From Gaiellasilicea sp963802765 (GTDB lineage Bacteria; Actinomycetota; Thermoleophilia; Gaiellales; Gaiellaceae): a stretch of DNA of 64,000 nucleotides. Each line of letters opens with the position of its first letter. Within the stretch, counting starts at the first letter, position 1. The notes beneath the pieces are model-generated. The model was not told where the DNA came from, made no database searches, and was given only the letters and a program-made list of their open reading frames with translations. Below, piece by piece: positions 8,471-18,646 of this stretch. A program made the translations under genes and the position numbers. The stretch spans positions 109,633 through 173,632 of the forward strand of contig CAWDJZ010000016.1 in the NCBI GenBank assembly GCA_963802765.1, given 5' to 3'.

Positions 8471-9414
8471 CCCCGGAACGGATCGTTCGGCTGGAAGCCG
8501 GCGCGGTCGTTCTGCTCGACCAGCGCCGGCTTCCAGACGAGGAGGTCGAGCTTCGCTGCCGGTCGGCGGCGGAGGTCGCCGAGGCGATTCGGACGCTTGC
8601 AGTGCGCGGCGCGCCCGCGATCGGCGTCGCCGCTGCTTACGGGTACGCGCTGGCGGCCGAGCGCGCGGAGGACCTCGATGCCGCCTACGAGGTGCTGGCG
8701 AGGTCGCGCCCGACTGCCGTCAACCTGGTCTGGGCGCTCGACCGGATGCGGGACGACCCGACGCCGGAGCGGGCCCGGGCGCTGCACGACGACGAGGTCG
8801 AGCGTTGCCGGCGGATGGCCGCCCACGCAGCCGTGCTGTTTGCGCCCGGCACGCGGGCGCTGACCCACTGCAACGCTGGCGGGCTCGCGACGGGCGGCTA
8901 CGGCTCGGCGGTCGGCGCCCTGCGGAACGCCTGGGAAAACGGGCTGCTGGCGCACGTCTGGGTCGACGAGACCCGGCCGCTCCTGCAGGGCTCGCGGCTG
9001 ACAGCCTGGGAGCTCGAGGCGCTCGGGGTGCCGCACGCCGTGATCGCCGACGCCGCCGCGGCGCACCTGATGAGCCGTGGCGAGGTCGACTGCGTCGTCA
9101 CCGGAGCCGACCGCATTGCCGCGAACGGCGACACGGCGAACAAGATCGGCACCTATGGTCTCGCCGTGTCGGCCGAGCACCACGGGATCCCGCTCTACGT
9201 CGTCGCGCCCACGTCGACCGTGGACACCGCGACCCTGACAGGCGCCGAGATCCCGATCGAGGAGCGTGACGGTGCCGAGCTCACGGCCCGCTTCACGGCG
9301 CGCAACCCCGCCTTCGACGTCACTCCCGGGGCGCTCGTCGCCGCGATCGTGACCGAGGAAGGCGTGCACCGAGCGCCGTACGAAGCATCCTTGCCGCGGG
9401 TCGTGCCCGCATGA
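8452..9414 (+). CDS. mtnA: methylthioribose-1-phosphate isomerase
   Basis: A 320-residue member of the eIF2B-alpha/MtnA family. It isomerises 5-methylthioribose-1-phosphate to methylthioribulose-1-phosphate in methionine salvage. Signatures: VRGAPAIGVAAAYG, the HCNAGGLATGGYGSAVG loop with catalytic Cys140, DETRPLLQGSRLTAWEL, and VVTGADRIAANGDTANKIGTY with catalytic Asp220. The GTG start at 8452 overlaps ahcY by 19 bases; the stop overlaps the next start (ATGA). Other salvage genes are not in the window, so ribose-1,5-bisphosphate isomerase-like activity remains an alternative. Confidence 0.88.
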   Translation: MGRGDLAPERIVRLEAGAVVLLDQRRLPDEEVELRCRSAAEVAEAIRTLAVRGAPAIGVAAAYGYALAAERAEDLDAAYEVLARSRPTAVNLVWALDRMRDDPTPERARALHDDEVERCRRMAAHAAVLFAPGTRALTHCNAGGLATGGYGSAVGALRNAWENGLLAHVWVDETRPLLQGSRLTAWELEALGVPHAVIADAAAAHLMSRGEVDCVVTGADRIAANGDTANKIGTYGLAVSAEHHGIPLYVVAPTSTVDTATLTGAEIPIEERDGAELTARFTARNPAFDVTPGALVAAIVTEEGVHRAPYEASLPRVVPA

Positions 9415-10181
9415 AGGCGATCATCCTCGCGGGCGGCTACGCGACGCGGCTGCGTCCGCTGACGGAGGAATTGTCCAAGTGCCTGCTGCCCGTCGCAGGG
9501 CGACCGATGGTCGACTGGATCCTCGACCGGATCGATGAGGTCGACGAGATCGATGCGGTCCATGTGGTCACCAACAGCCGCTTCGCACCGGACTTCCGTC
9601 GCTGGGCGCAGGCGAGGCCGGACGTGACGGTGCACGACGACGGCACGAGCTCAAACGATGACCGGCTGGGCGCGATCGGCGACGTCGCCTTCGCGCTCGA
9701 GCAGGCGGCGATCGACGACGACGTACTGGTGATCGCCGGCGACAACCTGTTCGAGTTCGATCTGAACGACTACATCGGCTTCTGGCGCGGCCGGGGCGTG
9801 GCGAGTGCGGTCGCCGTGCACGATGTGGGCGACCTGCGCCTCGCGACGCAGTATGGGGTGGTCGGCGTCGACGGTGACGATCGCGTCGTCGAGTTCGTCG
9901 AGAAGCCGGCCAACCCGTCGAGCACGCTGGCTGCGACGGCGACCTACATCTACCACCGCGAGCACGTGCCGCTCGTGGCTCGGTACCTCGCCGAAGGAAA
10001 CCCGCCGGACCAGTCCGGGAGCTTCTTCGCCTGGCTGCGTTCGCGTCGGCCCGTGTACGCCTACCGCTTCGGCGGCACGTGGCTCGACATCGGCGACCGC
10101 GAGCAGCTGCTCGCAGCCGACAACATGCTCCGCCGCGCGAACGGGCTGCCGGAACGGGCGGAGTATTCACTCGAGCTTTAG
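9411..10181 (+). CDS. sugar nucleotidyltransferase (glucose-1-phosphate thymidylyltransferase-like)
   Basis: A 256-residue GT-A fold nucleotidyltransferase without an added beta-helix. Signatures: AIILAGGYATRLRPLTEELSK, LLPVAGRPMVDWILD, VIAGDNLFEFDLNDY, QYGVVGVDGDDRVVEFVEKP and GGTWLDIGDREQLL. It probably activates a hexose-1-phosphate with dTTP, UTP or CTP. Its ATGA overlap with mtnA shows co-translation, which suggests a role beyond envelope sugars, but no direct link to methionine salvage can be seen. Substrate unknown. Confidence 0.78.
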   Translation: MKAIILAGGYATRLRPLTEELSKCLLPVAGRPMVDWILDRIDEVDEIDAVHVVTNSRFAPDFRRWAQARPDVTVHDDGTSSNDDRLGAIGDVAFALEQAAIDDDVLVIAGDNLFEFDLNDYIGFWRGRGVASAVAVHDVGDLRLATQYGVVGVDGDDRVVEFVEKPANPSSTLAATATYIYHREHVPLVARYLAEGNPPDQSGSFFAWLRSRRPVYAYRFGGTWLDIGDREQLLAADNMLRRANGLPERAEYSLEL

Positions 10182-10225
10182 CGAATCGGCACGCTTCGGT
10201 GACTCTTTCGTGACGGGTTCGCCCG

Positions 10226-10231
10226 TACGGT
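10226..10231 (+). promoter_or_regulatory. -10 box upstream of the comF-like gene
   Basis: TACGGT ends 7 nt before GTG 10239, a leaderless spacing. A GGAG sequence also lies in the gap, but too close to the start to act as a normal ribosome binding site. Confidence 0.4.
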
Positions 10232-10238
10232 CACAGGA

Positions 10239-10898
10239 GTGCTCCTCGACGTCCTGCTGCCGAACCGTTGCGCTGCCTGCGAGCTGCCGGGGCCGGCTCT
10301 CTGCCCTGGTTGCCGCGATGCGCTGATCCGGCTCGCTCCGCCGCTCTGCGCTCGCTGCGGCTCGCCGGGTGCGTGGCCCGTGCGGCGGTGTGCCGAGTGC
10401 AGCGGTCGCCGGCTCGCGTTCGCCCGCGCCCGGGCCGCGATCGTCTACGACCAGCCCGCTCGTCGCCTCGTCCAGGCGTGGAAGGAGCGCGGGCAACGTC
10501 GGCTCGCACGCGAGGCCGCATCTCTCGTCGCGGAGACGCTGACCCGGCCTGACGTGGCTGCCCTCGCCTTCGTTCCGGCCGATCCCGACCGCGCGATCGA
10601 ACGGGGGCACCGCCCGGCCGAGTCACTCGCACGAGAGCTCGGGCGTCTCTGGGAGCTACCGGTGCACCCGCTCGTCCGGCGGAAGCGGTCGGTGGCGCGG
10701 CAGCGCGGCCTCAGCCTGAAGGAGCGGCGGCGGAACGTCGCCGGAGCCTTCGCGCCGGCGCGGGGCTCGCCGTCCCGCGTGTGCCTGGTCGACGACATCT
10801 ACACGAGCGGCGCCACAGCCGCCGCAGCGGCCTCCGCGCTGCGACGAGGCGGCGCCGGCAGGGTGGAGGTGGTGACGCTCGCACGGGCGGTGCGCTGA
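10239..10898 (+). CDS. comF: ComF family phosphoribosyltransferase-like protein
   Basis: A 219-residue protein. The N-terminus has a Cys-rich zinc-finger-like part (CAACELPGPALCPGCRDAL and CARCGSP...RCAEC). The C-terminal two thirds is a type I phosphoribosyltransferase fold with the PRPP loop RVCLVDDIYTSGATAAAAA and the basic RRKRSVARQRGLSLKERRRN segment. ComF proteins support DNA uptake (in Gram-positive competence they act with the ComFA helicase) and are also called GntX in Gram-negatives; many are present in non-competent bacteria. No other com genes are visible here. Confidence 0.85.
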   Translation: MLLDVLLPNRCAACELPGPALCPGCRDALIRLAPPLCARCGSPGAWPVRRCAECSGRRLAFARARAAIVYDQPARRLVQAWKERGQRRLAREAASLVAETLTRPDVAALAFVPADPDRAIERGHRPAESLARELGRLWELPVHPLVRRKRSVARQRGLSLKERRRNVAGAFAPARGSPSRVCLVDDIYTSGATAAAAASALRRGGAGRVEVVTLARAVR

Positions 10899-10997
10899 GC
10901 TTCAAGACAATCGAGAACGCGTCTCGTGATCACCCCTCGTCGGCGGGCAGGACGGTGGGCTAGGCTGGAACCACACCACCGGATGGAGGAGACGCTT

Positions 10998-11543
10998 ATG
11001 CGACTTCAGGTCAAAGGCCGAAACGTCGAGGTCAGCGAGTCAATCCGGAGGTACGCCGAGGAGAAGCTCGGCAAGCTCGAGCGGCAGCTCGCCGACCCGA
11101 CGCAAGTCGAGTTGGAGCTCGCAGTCGAGAACAACCCTTCGATCGCCGAGGACCACGTCGCCGAGGCCACGATCTGGACGAAAGGTCCGACCCTGCGTGC
11201 GCGAGAGAGCTCGACGGCGTTCGAGGCGTCGATCGATCAGCTCGTCGAGAAGCTCGAGCGGCAGGTGCAGCGGTACCGGGCGAAGCGGAGCCGCAGGGAA
11301 ACCGGACGGCGGGCGAACGGGAACCTGCCTCCGGAGCCGCAGTTCTCCGCAGAGCAGCTCGAGCAGATGATCGTGAAGTCGAAGCAGTTCGACCTCCAGC
11401 CGCTGACGCCAGACGAGGCCACGCTCCAGCTCGAGCTGATCGGGCACGACTTCTTCGTCTTCACGAACGTTGACACGGGCAGGACGAACGTCGTCTACCG
11501 GCGCCGTGCCGGAGACTACGGCCTGATCGAGCCGCAGGATTGA
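10998..11543 (+). CDS. hpf: ribosome hibernation promoting factor, long form
   Basis: A 181-residue protein. Residues 1-95 are the S30AE/YfiA domain (LQVKGRNVEVSESIRRYAEEKLGKLERQL), which binds the 30S A/P-site region. A linker follows, then the C-terminal dimerisation domain of long HPF (IVKSKQFDLQPLTPDEATLQLELIGHDFFVFTNVDTG), so it should make 100S dimers in stationary phase. ATG 10998 was chosen because GGAGGA lies 7 nt upstream; ATG 10983 is in frame but is itself part of that site. A TAGGCT -10 box is near 10961. It sits upstream of secA, as in other Actinobacteria. Confidence 0.92.
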   Translation: MRLQVKGRNVEVSESIRRYAEEKLGKLERQLADPTQVELELAVENNPSIAEDHVAEATIWTKGPTLRARESSTAFEASIDQLVEKLERQVQRYRAKRSRRETGRRANGNLPPEPQFSAEQLEQMIVKSKQFDLQPLTPDEATLQLELIGHDFFVFTNVDTGRTNVVYRRRAGDYGLIEPQD

Positions 11544-12091
11544 TGCCCTTCTGGCGGCGCGAGGAGCCGCTGCACGAGCGCCTCGCCCGCGAGGGAGGCC
11601 TGTCCGAGCGGCCGCCGCACGACACGCGCCCGCGCTGGGGTGAGGTCGGCATCCACGGCGTCCACCGTCAGCGAGAGTGGGACGCGGTGGCGACAGTGGA
11701 CGTTCCCGACCTGGACGGAGCAGAGGCGCTGTTCGTCACGCTGCCGGACGGGACGGTGCTCGCCGAGAGCGACGACCTCGATCTCGCCCCGCTCGCGGAT
11801 GCGCTCGAGGCGACGATCGCGCCGCCGTACCGTGCCCAGGCGGTGCGCCGTGAGGGGACCCTCTGGGCGGTCGCCGCGCGTCGGATCCAGGTCGAGAACA
11901 TGCCCGAGGAGATCGAAGGCGACACCGTCGTGCTCACGACTCGCGACGGCTTCCGCACGATCGAGGTCGACGGTTCGGCGGCCTTCGGCGGCCGAATCCC
12001 GACGCTGGAGCGGCTCGCAGCCGAGGACGCGGTCGTGGTCGCGCGCCGTCTCGACGGCACGCTCTGGGAGGTCGAGGTGGCGCCGCTCTAG
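11543..12091 (+). CDS. conserved hypothetical protein
   Basis: A 182-residue soluble protein (MPFWRREEPLHERLAREGG). The ATG overlaps the hpf stop (TGATG), so the two are co-translated. The N-terminal ~35 residues are charged and probably flexible. The rest is rich in alternating beta-type residues and acidic patches (DVPDLDGAEALFVTLPDGTVL, AAEDAVVVARRLDGTLWEVEV). No signal peptide or membrane segment. I do not recognise the family; coupling to hpf suggests a ribosome- or stress-linked role at most. Confidence 0.65.
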   Translation: MPFWRREEPLHERLAREGGLSERPPHDTRPRWGEVGIHGVHRQREWDAVATVDVPDLDGAEALFVTLPDGTVLAESDDLDLAPLADALEATIAPPYRAQAVRREGTLWAVAARRIQVENMPEEIEGDTVVLTTRDGFRTIEVDGSAAFGGRIPTLERLAAEDAVVVARRLDGTLWEVEVAPL

Positions 12092-12100
12092 CCCATCGGG

Positions 12101-13018
12101 CTATGGCAGCGGCTGCGAGGTGACCCGCCGACCGACGGCGATCGAGAAGCGCGGGCTCTCCACACGGACGTCCGAGCCAAGGCCGAGCAGGCGCTGGGCG
12201 CCGTTGGCAAGGAGAATCCTGCGAGCCTGGCCACCGCTGACGTAGAACGCCGCCGTCGCGGTCGCATCCTCGAGCCGGGCTCCCGCGGGGAGGAGCCACG
12301 ACCGCTCGGCTCCGGCGCGGAACACGAGCCGGCGGCCGATCTGGGCGACGAGGCCGGAGCCCGCGAGCGCGACCGCGCTCACCTCCCCGGCATACCTCTC
12401 GGTGCGCTCGACCGCGCCGGCGGCGTCGAGCACGTTCACGACTCCGCCCTCGCTGGCCACGGCCAGACGGCCGCCCCCCGCAGCGAGAGCGGTCACGCGG
12501 TCCGGGGCGGTCCACGCGAATCGCCGGGAGCCGTTCACCCGCAGCGCGATCACCTCGCGCTCGACGGCGTAGGGAAGCATGTCGCCGGGGGCCGAGCCGT
12601 CTCCTTCGCCGACGACGATCGGCGCAGGGGCATCCACGTCGCGCGTGACGAACCGGAGCCGTCTCGGCGCCGGCTGAGTGGTCGTCGCCGTCCAGAGCGA
12701 CCAGTCGCGCAGGTTCCCGCCCGCGTAGTGGACCCAGAGCACACGCGTGCCGGCGATCGCGACCGACTCGACCGCATTGCCGGTGCTCGTCTGCTCGCAG
12801 CTCGTTTGCCGACCGAGCTTCGAGACGCCGCGGGTGCCGAGATTCCAGACGTAGACGCGGTTGCAGTCTCCGGCCGAGAAGCCGGTCGCGTACGCGATCC
12901 GCTCGCCGTCGAACGCGAGCGCGGTCACGGGGGCGGGCGCGGTGACGGTTCGCACTGTCGCCGCCCAGGCGGACGGGACGAGCGCAAGGGCAAGCGCGAG
13001 CACGAAGAGCCGCCTCAT
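12101..13018 (-). CDS. secreted beta-propeller-like protein
   Basis: A 305-residue protein with a clear signal peptide (MRRLFVLALALALVPSAWA, cleavage after AWA). The mature part shows repeated strand pairs of a WD40/PQQ-like propeller (VTALAFDGERIAYATG, VESVAIAGTRVLWV, VTALAAGGGRLAVASEG, VSAVALAGSGLVAQIG). No catalytic motif is visible. It is transcribed divergently from secA; TAGCGT at 13032-13027 lies 8 nt before the ATG, so the mRNA is probably leaderless. Function unknown. Confidence 0.72.
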   Translation of the reverse strand: MRRLFVLALALALVPSAWAATVRTVTAPAPVTALAFDGERIAYATGFSAGDCNRVYVWNLGTRGVSKLGRQTSCEQTSTGNAVESVAIAGTRVLWVHYAGGNLRDWSLWTATTTQPAPRRLRFVTRDVDAPAPIVVGEGDGSAPGDMLPYAVEREVIALRVNGSRRFAWTAPDRVTALAAGGGRLAVASEGGVVNVLDAAGAVERTERYAGEVSAVALAGSGLVAQIGRRLVFRAGAERSWLLPAGARLEDATATAAFYVSGGQARRILLANGAQRLLGLGSDVRVESPRFSIAVGRRVTSQPLP

Positions 13019-13026
13019 CGCGACCG

Positions 13027-13032
13027 ACGCTA
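13027..13032 (-). promoter_or_regulatory. -10 box of a leaderless transcript
   Basis: TAGCGT on the minus strand lies 8 nt upstream of the ATG of the secreted propeller protein. Confidence 0.4.
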
Positions 13033-13087
13033 CCGACCCACTGTTAGCCGCCGGTGAAGCCTTAGTGAGGGCTCACCTCTGAGCGGC

Positions 13088-13093
13088 TACCCT
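13088..13093 (+). promoter_or_regulatory. -10 box of a leaderless secA transcript
   Basis: TACCCT ends 6 nt before the secA ATG at 13100. No ribosome binding site is present between them, so transcription most likely starts at the start codon. Confidence 0.5.
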
Positions 13094-13099
13094 ACGTCG

Positions 13100-15748
<2,649 letters not shown>

Positions 15749-15750
15749 AC

Positions 15751-16855
15751 GTGTCCGAGACCACGGTCCCACTCGATCAGCAGCTCGAGGAGATCAGAGC
15801 CCAGCTCGGCTGGGTTCGTGATTACCTTTGACCCGGACGCGCTAGCCGCGCGCGTCGCCGAGCTCGAGGAGGAGCTCGCGGCGCCCGGATTCTGGGACGA
15901 CCAGTCTCGGGCCACCGCCGTCTCGACCGAGCACTCCCGTCTCTCCAAGCGCCTCGAGCGCTACGAGCGGCTCCAGCGCGAGCACGACGACGCCGCCGAG
16001 CTGCTCGAGCTCGAGCCCGAGCTCGCCGACGACATCGCCGCCCAGCTGCAGCCGCTGCGGCAGGAGCTCGAGCGCCTCCAGGAGGACGCCCTCTTCAACG
16101 GCGAGTACGACAGCGGCGACGCGGTCGTGTCGCTGAACGCCGGCGCGGGCGGCACCGACGCGCAGGACTGGGCCGAGATGCTGCTCCGTATGTATCTCCG
16201 CTGGGCCGACCACCGCGGCTTCCCGACGGAGCTCGTCGAGGCGAGCGCGGGGGAGGAGGCCGGTCTCAAGTCGACGACGATGACCGTGAAGGGGGAGAAC
16301 GCGTACGGGCTCTTCAAGGCGGAGCGCGGCGTCCACCGGCTCGTGCGCCTCAGCCCGTTCGACAGCGCCCACCGGCGCCACACGGCGTTCGCCCAGGTGG
16401 TGGTTGCGCCGCTCTTGCCCGAGGAGAGCGCAGTCGAGATCGACGAGGGGGACCTACGGATCGACACGTACCGGGCATCGGGCGCCGGTGGTCAGCACGT
16501 GAACAAGACCGACTCGGCCGTGCGGATCACTCACCTCCCGACCGGGATCGTCGTCCAGTGCCAGAACGAGCGTTCGCAGGCCTCGAACAAGCAGACGGCG
16601 CTCCGAATCCTCAAGTCGCGGCTCGTCGAGCTGCAGGAAGAGGAGCGGGAGGCCGAGCTCGCGCGGGAGCGCGGCGCCGCGCAGGACATCGGCTTCGGGA
16701 GTCAAATCCGCAGCTACGTGCTCCATCCCTACCAACTCGTGAAGGACCTCCGCACCGGCTACGAGGTCGGGAACGCCCAGGGCGTGCTCGACGGCGATCT
16801 CGACGGCTTCGTGCGCGAGTATCTGCTCGCGAGGGCCGCCGGCAAAGCGGTTTGA
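15751..16855 (+). CDS. prfB: peptide chain release factor 2, with programmed +1 frameshift
   Basis: A 367-residue RF2 made by joining two frames. From GTG 15751 the zero frame reads 26 codons and reaches CTT TGA C at 15826-15832; a +1 slip on CTT continues in the frame that ends at 16855. The product recognises UGA/UAA. Signatures in the second frame: LSPFDSAHRRHTAF with the SPF tripeptide that marks RF2, and RASGAGGQHVNKTDSAV with the GGQ hydrolysis motif. The in-frame TGA is an autoregulatory sensor: low RF2 makes the slip more likely. It is co-transcribed with secA. No clear upstream SD-like stimulator is visible. Confidence 0.95.
15826..15832 (+). other. prfB programmed +1 ribosomal frameshift site (CTTTGAC)
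   Basis: The heptamer CTT TGA C is the classical RF2 slip site. It is codons 26-27 of the zero frame; the preceding tyrosine codon gives TAC CTT TGA C. Reading in the ending frame starts at GAC 15830. Confidence 0.93.
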
Positions 16856-16868
16856 CGACCCTGTCGGC

Positions 16869-16874
16869 TAAACT
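16869..16874 (+). promoter_or_regulatory. probable -10 box upstream of ftsE
   Basis: TAAACT in the gap between prfB and ftsE, about 50 nt before the ftsE start. Confidence 0.35.
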
Positions 16875-16930
16875 GGTGCCCCGCTGAACCGGAGTGGCGC
16901 GCGTGCGGCCGAGCATTCCCCCTGATTCCG

Positions 16931-17719
16931 GTGGCTGACTTCGATATGCCCATAGAGCTGACTGAAACGCCCGTGATCGAAACGGCGGTGCCGCAGAACG
17001 GCCTGCCCCCGCGCGACGCGACCGCTGCGGGGACGATGATCGTGTTCGAGGGCGTCACGAAGATCTACGACCCGAACGTGGTCGCGCTGAACGACGTCTC
17101 GTTCGCGATCGACAAGGGCGAGTTCGTGTTCGTCGTCGGCGCCTCGGGCTCGGGCAAGTCGACCATGATCCGCCTGCTCCTGAAGGAGCTCGAGCCGACT
17201 ACCGGCAGGATCCTCGTCGGCGGCCGCGACCTGACGCGGCTGAAGCACTCCAAGGTGCCTCTGCTCCGGCGCAACCTCGGCTGCGTCTTCCAGGACTTCA
17301 AGCTGCTCCCGAACCGCACCGCGGCGGAGAACGTCGCCTACGCGCTGAAGGTGCAGGGCGAGAGCAGTGGCAACATCCGGCGCAAGGTGCCGGAGGTGCT
17401 CTCGCTCGTCGGGCTCTCGGACAAGACCTCGTCGCTCCCGGACGAGCTCTCGGGCGGCGAGCAGCAGCGCGTCTCGATCGCACGCGCCGTCGTCAACCAC
17501 CCGCCCCTCCTCATCTGCGACGAGCCGACGGGGAACCTCGATCCGGACACGTCCGTGGGGATCATGCAGCTGCTCTACCGGATCAACCGGGCGGGCACGA
17601 CGATCCTGATGGTCACCCACGACCGCGAGATGGTCGACAAGATGCGCCGCCGCGTGATCGCGCTCGAGGACGGGCGCCTCGCCCGCGACGAGCGCCGCGG
17701 CGGGTACGAGAGCGAATGA
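16931..17719 (+). CDS. ftsE: cell division ATP-binding protein FtsE
   Basis: A 262-residue ABC ATPase. Signatures: Walker A GASGSGKST, Q-loop VFQDFKLL, ABC signature LSGGEQQR, Walker B LLICDEPTGNLD, and H-loop MVTHD. Partner of FtsX at the division site, where the complex controls peptidoglycan hydrolases. The family usually starts MI-F-V (here ATG 17036, 227 residues); the 35-residue extension from GTG 16931 is low-complexity and may not be translated. I kept the longer form because no convincing ribosome binding site decides the start. It is 31 nt upstream of ftsX. Confidence 0.93.
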   Translation: MADFDMPIELTETPVIETAVPQNGLPPRDATAAGTMIVFEGVTKIYDPNVVALNDVSFAIDKGEFVFVVGASGSGKSTMIRLLLKELEPTTGRILVGGRDLTRLKHSKVPLLRRNLGCVFQDFKLLPNRTAAENVAYALKVQGESSGNIRRKVPEVLSLVGLSDKTSSLPDELSGGEQQRVSIARAVVNHPPLLICDEPTGNLDPDTSVGIMQLLYRINRAGTTILMVTHDREMVDKMRRRVIALEDGRLARDERRGGYESE

Positions 17720-17750
17720 GATACCTCACGTTCCAAAGGCGGCCGGGCGC

Positions 17751-18641
17751 GTGAGGCTCCGGATTCTCTTCTCCGAGTCGATTCGCTCGCTCGGCGCAAA
17801 TCTCTCCACCACGATCGCGGCGACGATGACCGTGCTGATCGGGATGTTCCTGCTCGGGCTGTTCATCGCGCTCGGCTCCTGGGCGCAGGCCTTCGGCGAC
17901 AAGCAGAAGGAGAAACTGCTCGTGAAGGTCTACTTCTGCACCGCGTCGACCTGCGAGAAGTCGGCGACGGCGCAGCAGATCAACGCGGTGCGGCAGCAGC
18001 TGAACCAGGACCCGCTCGTGCGCGAGGTCACGTTCGTCTCGAAGGCCGAGGCGCTCGACCGGATGCGCAAGCTGCAGCCCGAGATCGTCGAGAACCTGCC
18101 GGGGAACCCGCTGCCGGATGCATTCGAGGTGGCCGCGCACGACGGCGCGAACGTGAAGGCGGTCAGTCAAAACCTCCGCACGCCGGCGCTGCCGGCGGGC
18201 GTCGAGAAGGTGAACGACGGCGAGGAGGTCTCCGATCGCGTCGTCACCGTGGCGCGGGTGCTCTCGACCGCGTTCGCGATCGCGACGATCGTCCTGCTCG
18301 TCTCGTCCGCGCTCCTGATTGCGAACACGATCAGGCTCTCGATCTTCTCGCGCCGGCGTGAGATCGAGGTCATGAAGCTCGTCGGTGCCACGAACTGGTT
18401 CGTCCGGGGGCCGTTCATGCTCGAAGGGCTCATCTGCGGCGTGCTCGGCGCGATCGCGGCCGTGCTCCTTCTCCTGATCGGCAAGGCGGTCGTGCTCGGG
18501 CGCATCACGAACGAGTTCGACGCCAGCTCCGGCGTCGAGGCGTGGTCGTTCCCGACCATCGCGCTGATCCTCGTCGTCGTCGGGCTCACGGTCGGCGCGA
18601 TCGGCTCCGGCCTCACTCTTCGCCGCTTCCTTCAGGTTTAA
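17751..18641 (+). CDS. ftsX: cell division protein FtsX
   Basis: A 296-residue integral membrane protein. The N-terminal helix (TMTVLIGMFLLGLFIALGSW) is followed by an extracellular domain with a Cys pair (FCTASTCEKS) and the VTFVSKAEALDRM segment, then three C-terminal helices (TAFAIATIVLLVSSALLIAN; LICGVLGAIAAVLLLLIGKA; IALILVVVGLTVGAIGSGL), the FtsX/MacB permease layout. It transmits FtsE ATPase cycles to periplasmic hydrolase activation. GTG start; the gene directly follows ftsE. Confidence 0.93.
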   Translation: MRLRILFSESIRSLGANLSTTIAATMTVLIGMFLLGLFIALGSWAQAFGDKQKEKLLVKVYFCTASTCEKSATAQQINAVRQQLNQDPLVREVTFVSKAEALDRMRKLQPEIVENLPGNPLPDAFEVAAHDGANVKAVSQNLRTPALPAGVEKVNDGEEVSDRVVTVARVLSTAFAIATIVLLVSSALLIANTIRLSIFSRRREIEVMKLVGATNWFVRGPFMLEGLICGVLGAIAAVLLLLIGKAVVLGRITNEFDASSGVEAWSFPTIALILVVVGLTVGAIGSGLTLRRFLQV

Positions 18642-18646
18642 CCCCG

